From Nautilus pompilius (taxonomy: Eukaryota; Mollusca; Cephalopoda; Nautilida; Nautilidae), in assembly GCA_018389105.1 (NCBI GenBank), contig JACATO010000591.1, positions 1,474,501 through 1,538,500 of the forward strand: 64,000 nucleotides of DNA, given 5' to 3'. Positions 1-13,789 of this stretch are shown here, one piece after another. Positions within the stretch are counted from its first letter, which is position 1. Each line of letters opens with the position of its first letter. A program made the position numbers and the translations under genes. Below the pieces are notes generated by a model, which was given only the letters and a program-made list of their open reading frames with translations, was not told where the DNA came from and did not search any database.

Positions 1-464
1 TTTAGAAATAGGAGGAAATCAATGCAGCTGACTGGTGAAGGAAAATGAGAAGAAACTATACCAGAGAGCTACAACAAACTGAACCATTTCCCAGTGGGAA
101 TTTAAATTTAACATGGGTTATCAACTTTTGTAGTCTAGTAGTCTAACTACTACATGTATCATATTTAGCAGTTGTTACCATTGTATTTGTTAAAGACATA
201 TTAGGAAAATAAAACATTTAACTTTTTAAGGCATGCATCCATAGTAAAACAGGTCATGTAGCTTCTTGTGTACAAATTAAACCCTGATTAAAGTGATATA
301 TATTTCCAGCCATATTTTAGTGTTTTTTTCCAGGAAAGTTGTAAACAGAGACTTATATTTTGAATTTGTTGTAACTAATAGCAGAAAAAAAAATAAAGCA
401 AGTTATTAACTCCTGAATTCTCTCTCAGATTTATGTTTTTTTTTTTAAAGTCATTACTTTATAG

Positions 465-3158
465 CAGTGATGAGCAACCTTTTCTGAATGCGGGCCACTA
501 GTTAACTTCGTAGGCTTCTGGAGGGCCACATGCATTTTTTCTTACAGAGTTGCAGGCTTTAAGCCTGGTGAGTACCAACATACTCTATAACCACCCCTTT
601 TATGACACACAAAAGTTATTTTTATGCCAAAATAAAAGAAAATATATATTGTATGACGATTTTTATTTATACTACTTTTTAAGCAGCTTAATGCGACACT
701 TGATACTCTTTTTCTTTCACAAGTCTTTCTATGTCCGGTCCGATCTGAGACATTGCGATGCGCAAAGAGCTTTCCATGTGTTCGCCTCCCAGCCAATTTT
801 GATGCTTGTTTTTCAGCACCTGTGTTTTTGAAAAAAATTGCTCACAGATGTAAGTGCTGCCGAACAAGCTTACCATCTTCAAAGCATGGTTTGACAATTC
901 AGGAAAACTCTTCCTTGGTAGTTAGAGCTTGTAAAAGTCAAGGAGCGGCACATCGCAGAATTTTGCTCTCAGTTCAGTGCTACACTGAAGATCAAGAAGC
1001 TCCATTTGAAGCTCTGGAGGTGCACTTTCAGCACTGACATCGAAAGGAATGGAAAAGATGTCGAAGGTGTCTTCGCATCTTCTGAAATCTTGAAAATGGA
1101 AGTGAAATTCATCTTTGAGTTGTCGAATCTCTTCTGCATATTTTGCAAAATCATCTGGATTCTCTTTCCTCAGCGTTTCAAAATGAACAAGGTTATTGGA
1201 GTGAAGTTGTGATTCCCACAGCGACAACTTGGATTCAAACGCCTTGATCTTGTCAAACATGGCGTGGATGAGCTGATCCTTTCCTTGGAGCCTCGGATTC
1301 AGTTCATTGAGATGCTGAGTAAGGTCGATCAAAAACGCAAAATCTCATATCCACTTGCGATCACCAAATTCCTTCACTGGCTTCCCCTTCATATCAAAGA
1401 AGAATTCAATTTCTTCCTTCAAATCATAAATTCGCTTGAGCATCTGACCACGGCTTAGCCATCGCACTTCAGCATAATAAATGACATCTCCATAATCAGA
1501 TGCCATGTCACTCAGCAACTCTCTGAATTGGCAATGATTCAACCAAGCTTTACAATAACTGCAACAACATTTTCCATCCCCAGAGATTTTGCACATAAGT
1601 GCTCTTGATGCAACAAACAGTGACACAAAATTAACTCATGACCAGTCAGAGCCCTAGCTTCTTGAGAGATGAGAGTTGTCAAGCCATTGTTCTTTCCAAC
1701 CATTGATGGGGCCCCATCAGTTGCAATGCCACTCAGCAGCCTCTCTAAAGGTAGCCCCAACTGCTTCAGTACTTTCATCAACTCTTCCTTCAAATCCGCA
1801 CCGGTTGTTGTGCCCATCTTTCCCACCATACCCGCTAACTCCTCAGTTATGTTAACTTCAGTATCAATGCCTCGAATGTAGACAACCAGTTGAGATACAT
1901 GGGACACATCAGTGCTCTCATCCAGTGCTATGGAAAACCACTTGAAATTTGATGCTCTGCATTTCAGGATGTCTTCAATATTCTTTGACATGTCATCAAC
2001 CCTCCTACCTAGAGTAAACCATGACAGGCTAATTTTTGAAATAATAGCCTTCTTCTTAGGAAATGCTACATCAGCCACAGCTTCAAGGCATTCCTTCACC
2101 ATCTCACCATCACCAAAGGGCTTAATACATTTTGCCAGGATTTTGGAGACCAAATAACCGGCACACACCGAAATGTCTGCCTCAGCAGTGGCTTTCTTGA
2201 AGAGATTTTGTTGGCCTGCAAGATGTTTTTCAAATTCATGCACCTTATCTTTCTGCATCTGGCCCTGAAAGGTACCATATTTAGATGCATGCTTTGTACT
2301 ATAATGTCTCCTGACATTATATTCTTTAAGGACAGCCACAGATTCATTGCAAATTAAGCATACTGCAGTCTCTTTAACACTGGTAAAGAAATACTCTGAG
2401 GTCCACCTATTGTTGAATTTGTGTGATTCATCCTCTACTTTTTGCTTTTTCTTCTCTGAGGCCATGTCTGACGGTCTGAAAAATCCCGACATGTGCACAC
2501 GAATTTGCTACACGTGATGATACACTCTTTCGTCACTCTCCTAGCTGCGGAAACGGGACACAACATTGCTGGTTGTTGGTGCCCAAGTTGGCCTAGAGCT
2601 GAGCTGGCTAGTGCGCGTCTGGCCTGAGTCCCTGTCTAGTCCTTGCCACGTGCTCCCCGCAGGCATCGAGGTCCCAGTCTTTTAGCTGCCAGTGTAGCAA
2701 TTTCAGATTACCCCTGCTTCACCTTATCCCCCTGGTAGCTTCATTCAAATCACATTCAGATTACCGGGAGGTAGGATGAAATTGATTTCAAATTACTAGG
2801 GGTAACTTGAAATGGAGGGGTAGCTTGAAGTCTTTACACCGGCCCCAATTGCGTTAGCCAATGGTAGTGCGGCTCAATTACATCAGTCCTAGTGCAGTAA
2901 CAGTTAGAATTCCAGCTCCCTTCGCCAGCGTGTATTGTCCGCGCTTCCATCTGGGCGATGGAGCGACAGGGAGCCCCGGGGGGGGGGAGCCTGTGATGCC
3001 AGTGTGATTTACCAAAGAGGCCTGTGATGCAAACGGGAGTGCTTGCCATGAGAGATAAGCCTACAGGCAACAGGTGGCTATACGGTCACCAGGTGAAAAA
3101 CAGGAAAATAAAATTACTTTGCCAAAGTCCCACGGGTTGCATATTTTGCTCATGACTG
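465..3158 (-). mobile_element. Complete hAT (Charlie-like) DNA transposon with 8-bp TSD
   Basis: The left tip CAGTGATGAGCAACCTTTTC and the right tip (reverse complement CAGTCATGAGCAA) form the terminal inverted repeat. The element is flanked by a perfect 8-bp direct repeat CTTTATAG at 457-464 and 3159-3166, the hallmark of hAT insertion. The tip resembles the CAGTG..GCAACC tips of Charlie elements. The transposase gene lies on the minus strand (688-2498) and is degenerate. The 660 bases upstream of it (2499-3158) are non-coding and include a G-run near 2977. The 2694-bp length is typical of an autonomous hAT. Confidence 0.93.
688..2498 (-). pseudogene. Broken hAT transposase, GTF2IRD2/Charlie8 type
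   Basis: The reading frame starts at 2498 and gives about 300 residues. It includes an N-terminal zinc-finger-like segment (AVCLICNESVAVLKEYNVRR, then HYSTKH). The RNase-H-like core has FKWFSIALDESTDVSHVSQL and then VVYIRG, SGIATDGAPSMVG, and the C..H segment LILCHCLLHQEHLCAK. The frame then shifts near 1560-1626 and continues with VIYYAEVRWLSRGQML. It meets a TGA stop at 1345-1347, continues with DLTQHLNELNPRLQGKDQL, meets a TAA stop at 922-924, and ends with the C-terminal STYICEQFFSKT and the SLRIAMSQIGPDI block. So there is one frameshift and two nonsense mutations. The family is recognised from the domesticated C-terminus of GTF2IRD2 and similar invertebrate hAT proteins. The copy is not functional. 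Confidence 0.88.
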
Positions 3159-6100
3159 CTTTATAGAGTAAATTCTCTAAAACACACATGTACACACTCC
3201 TAAACTTTGATTTTTGGAATTAACAATTATTGAGGTTTTAGATATTAAAGGGAAAGAGTGTAACTTAAAGCCATTTTATTTACTTCAATTACTTTTATTG
3301 ATATTGATATTTGTTTAATTATTTATTATACAACCTTTCTACTTTGTATTGTCCAACACTGGTATTTTCTTTTGTCATTCTAAAATGATATAAAAGAAAT
3401 ATAGAACAAACCAGATAAACATTTTAAGGTTGTGGGATACTGTATTGAAGGATTGTTTTTCTCAATTTATTTTACACTGCTATTTATGGAGCAAATTTTT
3501 CTAGCTTAAAAAATTGCAACAAGTGATGTATCTGATTAACTTACTAACTGTCATAAAATACTACAAATCATTAAACTCCTTTTATTTACATTGTTAACCA
3601 TTGCATTGTTGAATAGACTCTAACTCTGGGCTGCTGAGGTAAAATCACAAAAAATGAAAAAAATTAATGTATTAAGTTTAAACAATGTTGTAATGCATCT
3701 ATTTCTACATGAAGTGACAAGTTGTAAAGTAGATGGTTCCTACATCCATCTAATCCCAGTATTCTTGTTTATGGTGCCAGTTTTTCTAGCAAGTGGATTT
3801 ATCCTTGTTTTACAACAATTTCTAAAAATCCTTGTCTAAAAGCATGTCATGAAATTCTATGGTTTTACTGTCAGAATGTTTTTGGGGGGAAATACTTTTT
3901 TAGGCTACTTTATATCCATCAAATGTAGTATTCATAGAGGTAAATGTTTTTGACCAAACTGTATAATTTCATGAACATAATTTTTTCTCTGCTGACTGCG
4001 CTTGAGGTGGTGATGCATCAACTCCACCATCTTGATCACTAAACCTAGACATCACTTTCTTTCTTTAATGAAGACTGTCATTTCATCAGATGTGTAATCA
4101 CTGTCAAAATTTTTTCTATTTCATCATTTACAGAGTCATTTAAATTGAGTACCTGAGCTACCATAAACTTTTGAGTCATGCTTGCATTGGATACTATATT
4201 GTTGCTTTATCCATTCGTGTTTTAGCCCAAAAAACCTGCAGTCATTTTATAAATTTTGACCAAAACTGGTTGATCAGTGGCAGCCAGCATTTGCCAATGA
4301 ATGTTGCCAAAAGTGCTTTAGTACTACAAATGCTGATTAGCCAACAGGTTTCCAGGAAATCCAAGAAAATGATCTTTACACAAACCAGGTGATCGGAGAC
4401 TGAAATACCATCTTGTGGCATATAGACAAATTTGAGGCTGAACAAAACATGTCTGACTAGTTCAAAAGGTTAATAATCATGGACAGTATAATTAAGATTG
4501 AAATAAGTTTAAACAGTTATTAATTTAATTTTATTAAATCATATATTTTGGTGGGATCTAGTTTGGAATCAATGTTTAGTATTAGGTTAAGAATACATTT
4601 TCCTTTTAACAGGATTTTTTTCTTGACAAATGTTTTTTTTAGTTATTCATTTTGTGTTATGCAATTGCATGTAAAAATATTTGTTTGCTGATCATACCAG
4701 GGAAATTTCAACAGAATTGGGATTAATAATAAATTATTTATTTAGATAAGAATGGACAGCATTAAGTGAGGGACTATCTGAGATTATCCAAATGTTCTAT
4801 ACTTTTATATAAAAGGTGATTTTTATCTCATCTGTATCTGGCTGATGCTAATTACATAAGGTATAATATTCACATAGTGGATAAATTGTCAAAAGTTAAG
4901 CAACAAGAAAAAACATTTATTTCACCAGTTGGTAAGCAATCAATTGCATTGATCTGTTTATTGTAGTTTTTATTCACATTATGGTTAACTTTAGTGGCAA
5001 GTCATTATTAATTTCATCAGCAGTTTAGGATAGTGTTCAGTGGACCTTGAAATCTAAATATTATTCTGTTTTGCTTTGTTTACTCAAAATTATACTTGAG
5101 AGTATATTGGTGATGTTAAAGTGCTCTTTCAGTGATTCTTGGAGTTCTACTATACAAAGGCAATGGCATTGGCAGTTTTCATTATAACATGTTCAGTATC
5201 ATTGCACTGTGAAATTACTGCACAAGAAGAATGTTGTTTGCATACATCGAAAGGTGTCCTTAATTTCTGCTGTAGAAACTGTTTTGTAAGATTTTCCATC
5301 TTCAAGCATTTTTCTTAAAGAGACACTCTTATAGTTATGAAAGGGTTAAGTGCATTATTGTCCTTCTAGCTGATAAGGGCATTGCCTCAGTTATAATTAA
5401 TCAAAAAAGAATAAGAACAAGATCCAAGAACTTTTACAAAATGGAAAATATAAGAAATTGTCTCTGGATCCATCATTATCCATTTAAGGGACATTAAAGA
5501 CTAAGATGAGAAATGTTTAATTAAATTCTTTTCAACAAGACTACAGAATATGTCATGGGGCAGAACAAGCAGTGGAAAAATATCTATTTAATTTTATGAA
5601 GAATAGCTATTCTTCACAATTTCTCAGATAGACAGTAGTTAAACAAATCATTATCTTAGCTGCAACAAAAGAATAAGAAAAGGTTGTGATTTGACTCATT
5701 AAAGAAACCTCCAAATGCTTGGCCCAAGCCTGCAAGGAATTCAACATCAAAGTCATTCACAAAAGTACTATGACATTAATAAATTAGTTAACTCATCTGA
5801 CCTCAAAGCATGATCTATTATCCATCAAGAGTACAGTTTAACTTGTCACCTGTATCTGTGGTAAGAAATAAGTTGTAAGTTGCAGGCCTACGAAAATCAG
5901 AATAGAAGAGCATAAATTATTAGCTATGCTTGGTTAGCTAGAAAAGTCTGAATTAGTGAATAATGTAAGCATCACAACTAAAAAAAGAAAAAAAAGTAAA
6001 TGAGTTGATCCTCATAGGTTTGTTGGAGCCTATCATTGAGCAAACCCAGTTGTTGTCAGTAGAATCTCTGGGTACCTATACTAAATGAGAGAAAGGTTTA

Positions 6101-8266
6101 AATTTTCCATTCCATTGGAATAGTGCCAGGCCACCAAATGGTTGTGGGTTCAAGATCATCTTTAGCTATTTGTAAAATCCAAGAAAACAGAAATGCCTAC
6201 TGCAAATTAATATCAATGCTCATCAATTATGGTGACAGGTTAAGGTCACAAAATGCTAGCTTTATATATGATTTGTCAACTTTATTCCTAACATTTTTAC
6301 AGTTCATGAAAGCACATCAGTGTTGACTTTATGAAATTCTGGATGGTTTCAGAGGTATTATTTCTTTAATGTGTCTGTCCTTTCATCTGATGAATAGTGA
6401 AAACTTTGGTCCTGGTATCGCATTCACAGTCAACACACACTTGATCATATTAGAATACATTGTTTTGGAATAATACCTTATGATAATTAACACTAATTCT
6501 GTCATCATCATAAAGAATTTATCAGAAATAATTACTCTACTTCACCCCACATATTTATGATAAACTTGTTTGTTCCTATGAAGAATGATGGTTTAGAAAC
6601 ACATCACAGTGTGGTTAATAAAATTAATCTACTTTTTAGTCTCAAGATTCTGGCTGTTTTTAAGCTCCAAAGTGGTATACATAGGAAATAATACCAAGAT
6701 GGTGAAGGCAGGATAGTTGGCATATGAATACCAAAGAGACCCAGAGATATTTGAAGTGCTATGGGAATTTTAAAATTGAATACAAGAATGAAGAACTGTG
6801 CCTTCTGAAGACCATACATATTGACAAATTTGAAACACATTGTCTTAGCTTATAGCATCTTCTTTATACCTCTTTGAATGACAGTCAGTTGAGCAAATCA
6901 TTCAGCAAATTCATAAAAATATTTTGTGCAGCACAGTGACTCAAGATAGAAATGATCTTTGCCCTCTTGAGTATTGAAAGTGAACTGGCATGTCAAGTTG
7001 ATTTTAGTAAAGTAATCCTTAACTTTGTTATGGAAAATACATAAAATTCTAAAATGACTGTACTACATTATATTTGTATACTCTTTCATAGCAAACATTT
7101 TGATAATGACATATTTTTGCTAATTAATACATTTTACTTTTTGATTCTATTGAATGAATCATTTAGCTTAAAACTGGCAGAAAAAGAGGTATAAAGTGGT
7201 CAGTGTTGAGACCTGCATCTTAGGTCTATCATAGGTCTCTCAGAGTTATTGGCAGCCCTTTACAGAGGGTTAAGTAAACTCATGATGACCTTGTAGCCAA
7301 ACTGATGTTATCAATTATTTTTCAGATATTTTATATGCAGCAAGTTTTAAGCCCACCTATTTAAAACAGTATTATGAATGTGTTTTTGTGCCAATTGATA
7401 AGTTGTAGACTTTATGCATCTACCATAATGAGAGCTTTCCATAGCTAGATAACTTAAAACTAGTGTCATATCATTTATAGGCTTGGATATGAAATGAGCT
7501 GCTGTTGTCATGGATATTCAGTAATGTTCAAACACTTTGCCAATTTTCGTGCATACTTTTAGTGCTTAACAACTCAGTCAACATGACTAGGTGGTCTGTT
7601 TCTAAAGTGTTTATTTAGATCAAACTATTAGCAAATAATATTACCAAAAGAGGAAATATGTCTAATATTAAATAAATAATATTATAGCTAGAGAATATTT
7701 TCAAATTCACCATATATTAGAAAAATTACATTCATTTTAACTATTCCTTATCTTGGTGGTCACAATTGTAGGCTTGCCAATGCCATGTGCCAGTTTGCTG
7801 GTGTGTATAGTCACACATACATACCACTGTAAACATGTTTGTTAGAAAATAGATACAAGAAAAAAAAAAGTTTACTTTTGTTTTGTCACAAGACTTTTCC
7901 ATTAGAATATCCTTCTCTGTTTGTTGATTAATTAGGTTATTCACGAGTCCACAATTACAGTTACCTGTATGTATAATGTTTTTTTTAAAAGACATTTTAG
8001 TATTAGGTCTGTTAAGCTATATCTCTGTAGTGTTAAATAGATATAGATTGAAAAAAAGTTGTGTGGTGTCTAGATAATACTGTGTAGTAAAGAAATTTTA
8101 TTTTCTTAGCTTAGTGCTTCCCATGGTTATAGTTTTCTCTTGGTATCAAGAAATGTTATTCTGGGATCATTATGCTGATATAAAGGTACACTGCTTGTGC
8201 TAATGCTGTATGCAAGCATCTCCAGTACTGATTAAAATAGTTTGTTGTTTCATTTTGTATTTTCAG

Positions 8267-8398
8267 ACAGCCATGTTCTAAATGGTGTGCAGTGGTCAAA
8301 AGGTCTCACCCAGGCATTTAAACTAAATCACCAACGAGACCCAAGTCTGTCATGGCAGTATTTTGGAAGTTCACTTGGGTTTTTTAGAATTTATCCAG
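8267..8398 (+). CDS. CACNA2D: Alpha2/delta calcium-channel subunit, internal exon A
   Basis: This exon encodes part of the auxiliary alpha2/delta subunit of voltage-gated calcium channels, an extracellular GPI-anchored or membrane-tethered protein that promotes channel trafficking and gating. It is bounded by the acceptor ttttcag (8266 is the final g) and the donor ccag/gtatgt. After two bases completing the previous codon it reads [20 protein letters not shown] and then [24 protein letters not shown]. The block [19 protein letters not shown] is characteristic of the VWA_N region just before the VWA domain of alpha2/delta proteins. It looks closest to vertebrate CACNA2D3 and arthropod alpha2-delta proteins, by eye only. 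It ends one base into the glycine codon, and the exon at 44782 supplies GG, restoring P-G-I-K-W. No stop or frameshift is present. Confidence 0.92.
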
Positions 8399-9153
8399 GT
8401 ATGTATATACATTGAGTAAAAAATTTTTGCTTTCAGTGATTTGGGATGTACTGGACAAAATAGTTTTTAGGTATCTTTAGATTGGCTTGGTCTGGTTATT
8501 TGTTAAGATATGTTTTTAATTTTTTTAAATAAAGAAGTTCATTCCAAAATATATTATTTTTAAACTCCACTTATAAAATGGTGTTTTCTAACATTTTATT
8601 AATGCTATGTATTTTGACTTTTTTTTTTACTCCATTATTAAGTGAGGATGTAAATTATGTTGCTGGGCAGAAAATCATATGGAAATACTTTGATGGTTAT
8701 ATCACATGATGTACATCCATTTTGTGGGTTTACTTTCATCTTTTAGTATTATGATGTCAGAGCAGTTTTCATTGACAGGTAATTTTAAATCTACCAAAGC
8801 TGTTAGAAGAAAACAAAGAAATAAATAAGCAAAATTACAGGCTTTGCATTCAGCTTGTATCTCTGTGTCAGCTTTAGAGTTTAAATATCCTGTTTCATTG
8901 CTTGGAATGCTATAATCTATTTAGATCAAATTTATTATTTTGATTCAGCTGTCAAGTGAGATACACATCCATATAAGCTAATCATCATACAAGTGACATA
9001 GAAAGTCTGGATGGGTTAAATTAGCATCAATTGTACTCATGTTAGCTATAAATAATAATAGATTTTTAATTAAGTGTTATAGACTGCTGAACATACAGAT
9101 ACTATTAATAAATTCAAGTGGAGTATTTTAAAATAATTATCACTGTTCCACTA

Positions 9154-9471
9154 CAGCCATGGCCAAAATTTTACATCATTCTAAGATTTTTATTATTATT
9201 CTATCTTCAAATCATTCTCATAGCTTGGCACTGTACTCTTTACCATTTCTGGGTCATGCATGTTGCCACAAGGTCTTCTTTGAAATTTTTTTTGCATGTT
9301 AGATTTAAAATTGTCACATTTTTCCATTTTGGTTACAATTCCATTGTATGTGAAAAACTATGGCCCTTCATTATCATTAATTAAACACAAATTACAAATT
9401 CAACAGGTTTATTTAAACATCAAGCAAAGTTAGAAAATTCCATGGTGATGCAAAACTCTTGGCCATGGCTG
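9154..9471. mobile_element. 318-bp Tc1/mariner-type MITE
   Basis: The tips are CAGCCATGGCC and, at the right end, GGCCATGGCTG, flanked by TA on both sides (9152-9153 and 9472-9473). The inverted repeat extends inward with mismatches (CAAAATTTTACATCATTCTA against CAAGAGTTTTGCATCACC). No transposase is encoded; the open frame at 9118-9384 is a by-product of AT-rich sequence. A second, partial copy of the same right end lies at 33865-33914. Confidence 0.85.
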
Positions 9472-11540
9472 TAAAGCTATCAGTCTAGGAAGATTTTTCA
9501 CTAGCAATTATAGTAAATGCAATAAAATGTACAGTCGATTTGTTTGGCTTTCCACTAGCCACTAATGGTGTAATAAGATTAGCTCAATCTTAATCAATTG
9601 ATAATTTATTTTCATTTCTTTAATTGTGAAAAAAAATCAAAATTTTTATAATTGAAATGTTAAAAAAATGAAAGTGAACTGTTTAACTGTTCAGATACAT
9701 TTAGCTTTTGTTATAATGAATGCATTTATAAATACTGAATAATTCAACGTGTATGTATTTATATTAGTATGACATTTGTGCTACCAGGATCACAGTGAAA
9801 GTATGGGGTGATGTAGAAGTTAACGAGACAGATGCCACATTATTACATTTTAAATAGTTCCACAAATCAGAGAAATTAACAACATTTGGAAATGCTTTTC
9901 CTTTTGTGTCAAGAAATGTTTATTCCAAATTGATTATTCAAACAGGAAGGTGCAGCCGCTGAATGCAGGTACACCTATATATATGCATATATACACAGTA
10001 TGTGCCATTTTCGTAAAACATGGATTGACTGCCTAATCCAGGTCTTCTGTGTGTGTAATAAAAGTTTAGACTGGGGACATTTATCAGGAAACACAAGGTA
10101 AAAGTTATCACATCAGTTAGACTAAGAATTCTGTTCAGGATCATTATAATGTTTGCTGTTACCATTACCACTTGTCCACAGGATTTAACACAACAGAACT
10201 TATGCGTGAATATTGTGCAGGGACAGTACTCCCTTCTTGGCTCTATTATCTGATAGTATAAATTATCATACCACCAAGAGGTGTCAGAGCTACAGTAAAT
10301 TAACTTAGACCTCAAAATTAAGATAAGGGTTACTTTTGACATTTCTTACATAGTATTGCTTCATCACCATCACTGCTCTTGAAATCCAGTAGGAGTTTCT
10401 TCTACTTCCATCAAAGGAATCTTGACACACTTACAAAAAACCATTCTTCTTATTGATCAGAGATCAGCTGGCCAGTTGAAGCCATCATCATAGTAGATGT
10501 TTCACTGCAAGTTCTTGTTTTCCCTTTTCACTAAATAATCAGAAAAATGGTCCTGGTTATATAGCATTCCTGACTATTATATTGTAAAGAAGTTTTATGC
10601 TTAAACATTTGACTCAAAAAATTTGATTATATTTGATATAGACCCATATCTAAAATTAAAAATTCTAGTACTGGCCTCAACAGTGGGATTTCTACTGCTT
10701 GAGTTGTCCTGGATTAGACATTAAAACTAACTCTCTTAAGGATCTCATCAAAGCAATGGACATGCTTGCCCTTGGCTATAGATCTGCATATGCACACTGC
10801 TGCAGAACGCTGAAGCCATTTTGCAGAGACAAAAGTATAGAAATGAGTTTGTAAAAGTGTCCCAAATGCTGTGACACTTTCCTGTGAGAATAAGGGTTAT
10901 ACTATATATGAATAGTTCTCTTGGAAACAAATTATACATAAAATTAAAATTTGAAATATTAATTTTTGCAAAGAATAAAAAAAAATAATCTTTGAATGAT
11001 GTAAGGTCATAGTATTTAACTATTGAAATTTGCATATATTAAGAAGAATTGAAATATTTACTTGTTTCTCTGCCTTTTTAAGTTTTTTTAGGACATTGCA
11101 TACCTGTAATGTCAAAAATGGGGTGGTTAAGTCATGAAAGCAATGATTGAAATGTCAGCCAAGATTCTAAAGTTTTAGTCTTGGAAGAGTAAAAATTGCA
11201 TAATTTTTACAAATTTAATTTAAAAAATTTTTTATTATTGTCATGTTAAATATTCATTCCTTGATAAAGTGACATATAAAAGTAGTATTTAAATTTAAGA
11301 GGAAAATAAACTCATTTTTTGCAGAATGTCAACATAATAAAATCTACATTGGAGCAGTACAATTTTTGTCTGAATCCACTTGACATTGACCTTGCCTACC
11401 TGTGTGTGTGTGTGTGTATTCTGGCAGTATACTGACTCATTTTTCTCTCTGCTGTTTGTTTAACTGGATCATATCTAGAGTTCCATTACTGATACCAAAA
11501 TAATCTAGCATTTGAAAATATTTAATTGACTTCTGTCTCG
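9472..11540. other. AT-rich intron, nothing recognised
   Basis: Scattered short open frames occur, the longest at 9938-10342 on the minus strand. None has a recognisable motif or splice context. A short TG run lies at 11401-11418. Confidence 0.6.
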
Positions 11541-11710
11541 TTGGTATGGTGATCCAGTGGTATACTACTGGACTGCTAAGGTTGAGGGCTTGAGTTTGAA
11601 TCCATAGTTGGGAGTGTTTCATTTTTGGTATACTTTTGTGGCATATTTTATTTTTTTTTTTGCTCAGTTTTACCAGATAGTCATGTGGGTTTCCTCTGGG
11701 TACTTTGTTT
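11541..11710 (+). mobile_element. tRNA-derived SINE, + strand
   Basis: The head resembles a tRNA, with an A-box-like TGATCCAGTGGTATACTACT and a B-box-like GAGTTTGAATCC. Its putative anticodon loop CTGGACTGCTAAGG would correspond to a tRNA-Ser(GCT)-like source. About 75 bases downstream lies the body segment GTGGGTTTCCTCTGGGTACT. A similar segment occurs in the SINE at 28520-28672, which supports a real family. The GGGTTTCCTC-GGGTACT body resembles a conserved SINE core seen in several aquatic invertebrates, perhaps the Meta-domain; that assignment is from memory. Polymerase III promoter boxes would drive it. The 3' boundary is uncertain. Confidence 0.7.
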
Positions 11711-12007
11711 AGAGTTAGATGTTGGAGTAAACCAGTCAACTAAATATTTTAATGTTCATTGTGTAAAGAATATTAAAAACTTAATTTATGATATAAATGT
11801 GTATATATACACAGTATTGAAAATAATTATGGAAACTGGAAAAACTGGATATAAAATGCAAATAATGTGATAGACTTGCATTTTATGTGGAAAAATAAGA
11901 TTACAGTCATGTGTTGATATTAGTAGAAAGTGTTACACTTGCAGAAAGACTATGAAAGTATAGGCAATGATATCATTGTTGTTTGGTGAATGTTTGGTAA
12001 TATTATT

Positions 12008-12850
12008 ATGGCACCTGGGAAGGAAATATCATATGACAAGCATATAGAAATCGAAGTTTTATCTAGTGAAGCCTACCCCATATGGAAAATTGCATCTGAC
12101 TTAATGTTTTAGAAGGGACTGTATGCAAGAATCTGAGGAGGATATTTGAAAATGATACTGGTGACAGTAGATGTGGTTGAGGAAGAAAGCTCAAACTCTC
12201 CAAAAGTGATGTAACCTCAGGGTATGTTCTCTACATGATAGATGATGAGCCAGTAGAAATCTGGCAAATGCTCCAGCTAAAAGTACAGGTGTGTAGCTGC
12301 CTGAAAACCTTTTCTGAGGGGAGGCAACTGAATGGCAGGATTGGAAGGTGTCTTTACAGCTGAGTCAGAATCTGAAATGTTTGGCTATAATCAACAGCAG
12401 TTTGTTTGAAAGTGGACTGGGGGAGGTATAATAGTTACAGTGAGGCATAAGATTGGATCAATATAAGTGTAGGGCTTCATACCAGCTGAGGGTATTGAAG
12501 ATTTGCATAAAATCAAAGGTATACTGACTGCTGACAAATATAGGCAAGTTCTCATCCATCATGCTGTTCCCTCAGGATGTCATCTCATTGAATGGGGATT
12601 CATCTTCCAGCATGACAATGACCCCCAAGCATAAAGCAAAAGTACTAAAATAATATCTGGAATGTATAGTGGCTGATGGAACACTCAGAAATGTTTTGTT
12701 TTTCACAAAGATTTGATATGAACACCATTGAGGTTATATGGGGATGAATGGCGGAAAGTGCTATAGGATGTTTGGAGCAACATTCCACAGTCATACATTG
12801 ATAACCTGAATGAAAGCATATATATAAAACAAGGGACAAATACTAATGCA
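12008..12850 (+). pseudogene. Tc1-like transposase relic
   Basis: On the + strand the remains begin with MAPGKEISYDKHIEIEVLSS. Later blocks match the Tc1 layout in order. A segment around 12570-12640 reads LIEWGFIFQHDNDPQA, corresponding to the QQDNDPKH catalytic motif. A segment around 12711-12750 reads RFDMNTIEVIWG, corresponding to the SPDLNPIEHLW motif. Frames change and stops are frequent, so the gene is long dead. I could not define its inverted repeats. The Tc1 family is well supported by motif order; the boundaries are approximate. Confidence 0.75.
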
Positions 12851-13789
12851 TTGCAGAATGTATTCTTTTTTTGTAATAATGAATTGTGTATGCATTATAT
12901 ATGCATCTCACCTGCAACTACTCATTATTTTTGTATATTCTTTGTGTTTCTATAATTATTTACAATACTGTATCCATAAAACTAGGATATTTTTTAAGGA
13001 TGATACTGATGGAGCATAGGAGTACCAAAAGAAAACAAAAAGATTTCTAAACATAATTGTAACATCAAGTTTGATTTCAAATGAGGAGCTTGCAAAGTTT
13101 TCAAAGATGAAAGAACAGATCTACTTGTTTTACAAAATGCAAGGCTGTTATCGATCATGTTCATTCTTCTATCTTTCAATATCAAGCTTGTACTGCTAGC
13201 CAACTCGGTTTATTTTATACACACATCTTTGCTAGATGCTCATTCTTGCTCATCCTTTTGCCTTAGCTTTCCAACTATGTCTTTAGTGTTTTAGTCTGCA
13301 AATAAATCTAATGTACTGGTGAGTTTCATGGCAGCTATATCCTAATATAAAATATAAAAATGAAAAAAGTTGAATGTTGGCAGTTTCCACTCACTATGGA
13401 TTTAAACAAAGGAACTATATGTTTTTTTTTATAATCATAATAATAATACGGATTTTCTATGTACATATTGTTATACAGTTTGTTTGCAGTACTGTTGAGC
13501 CTAGGGCATGTGTGGGATGGTGGTGCTGAAGTGCCTCTATTGGCTGTGTGTTTGATGTATGTGTGTATGCACACAAGTTTTTTTTTTTGTTTTTTTAAAA
13601 AGTGATATAATATGCAAGCACATTTTTAAAATCATATTACGTTAATGAAAACAAAGTCCAGTGTTTGCATTTGCATATACCATACCAAATTAAAATAATT
13701 TTATTTCAAGTAAATTGTAAAAAGGTAAATTATTCAATTAAAATAAGACAGTTCTATCTGTACTCTCAAATTTGAATAATGCTACTATA

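Larger units (their letters stand above)
1..8266 (+). other. Upstream intron of the alpha2/delta gene (3' part)
   Basis: This is non-coding sequence ending in a pyrimidine-rich splice acceptor (ttttcag) directly before the exon at 8267. Bases 465-3158 are a hAT transposon described separately. In 1-456 and 3167-8266 I see only AT-rich sequence with scattered short open frames, none of which resembles a protein family. I looked for an earlier alpha2/delta exon here and did not recognise one, so this intron is probably at least 8.2 kb long. Confidence 0.7.

Noticed and set aside
6123-6326. GTGGGTTCAAGATC considered as the B box of a SINE
   Set aside because: No A box upstream and no similarity to the SINEs at 11541 or 28520.
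9938-10342. 134-codon minus-strand frame
   Set aside because: Lacks any motif, signal or splice support; it is likely chance in AT-rich sequence.
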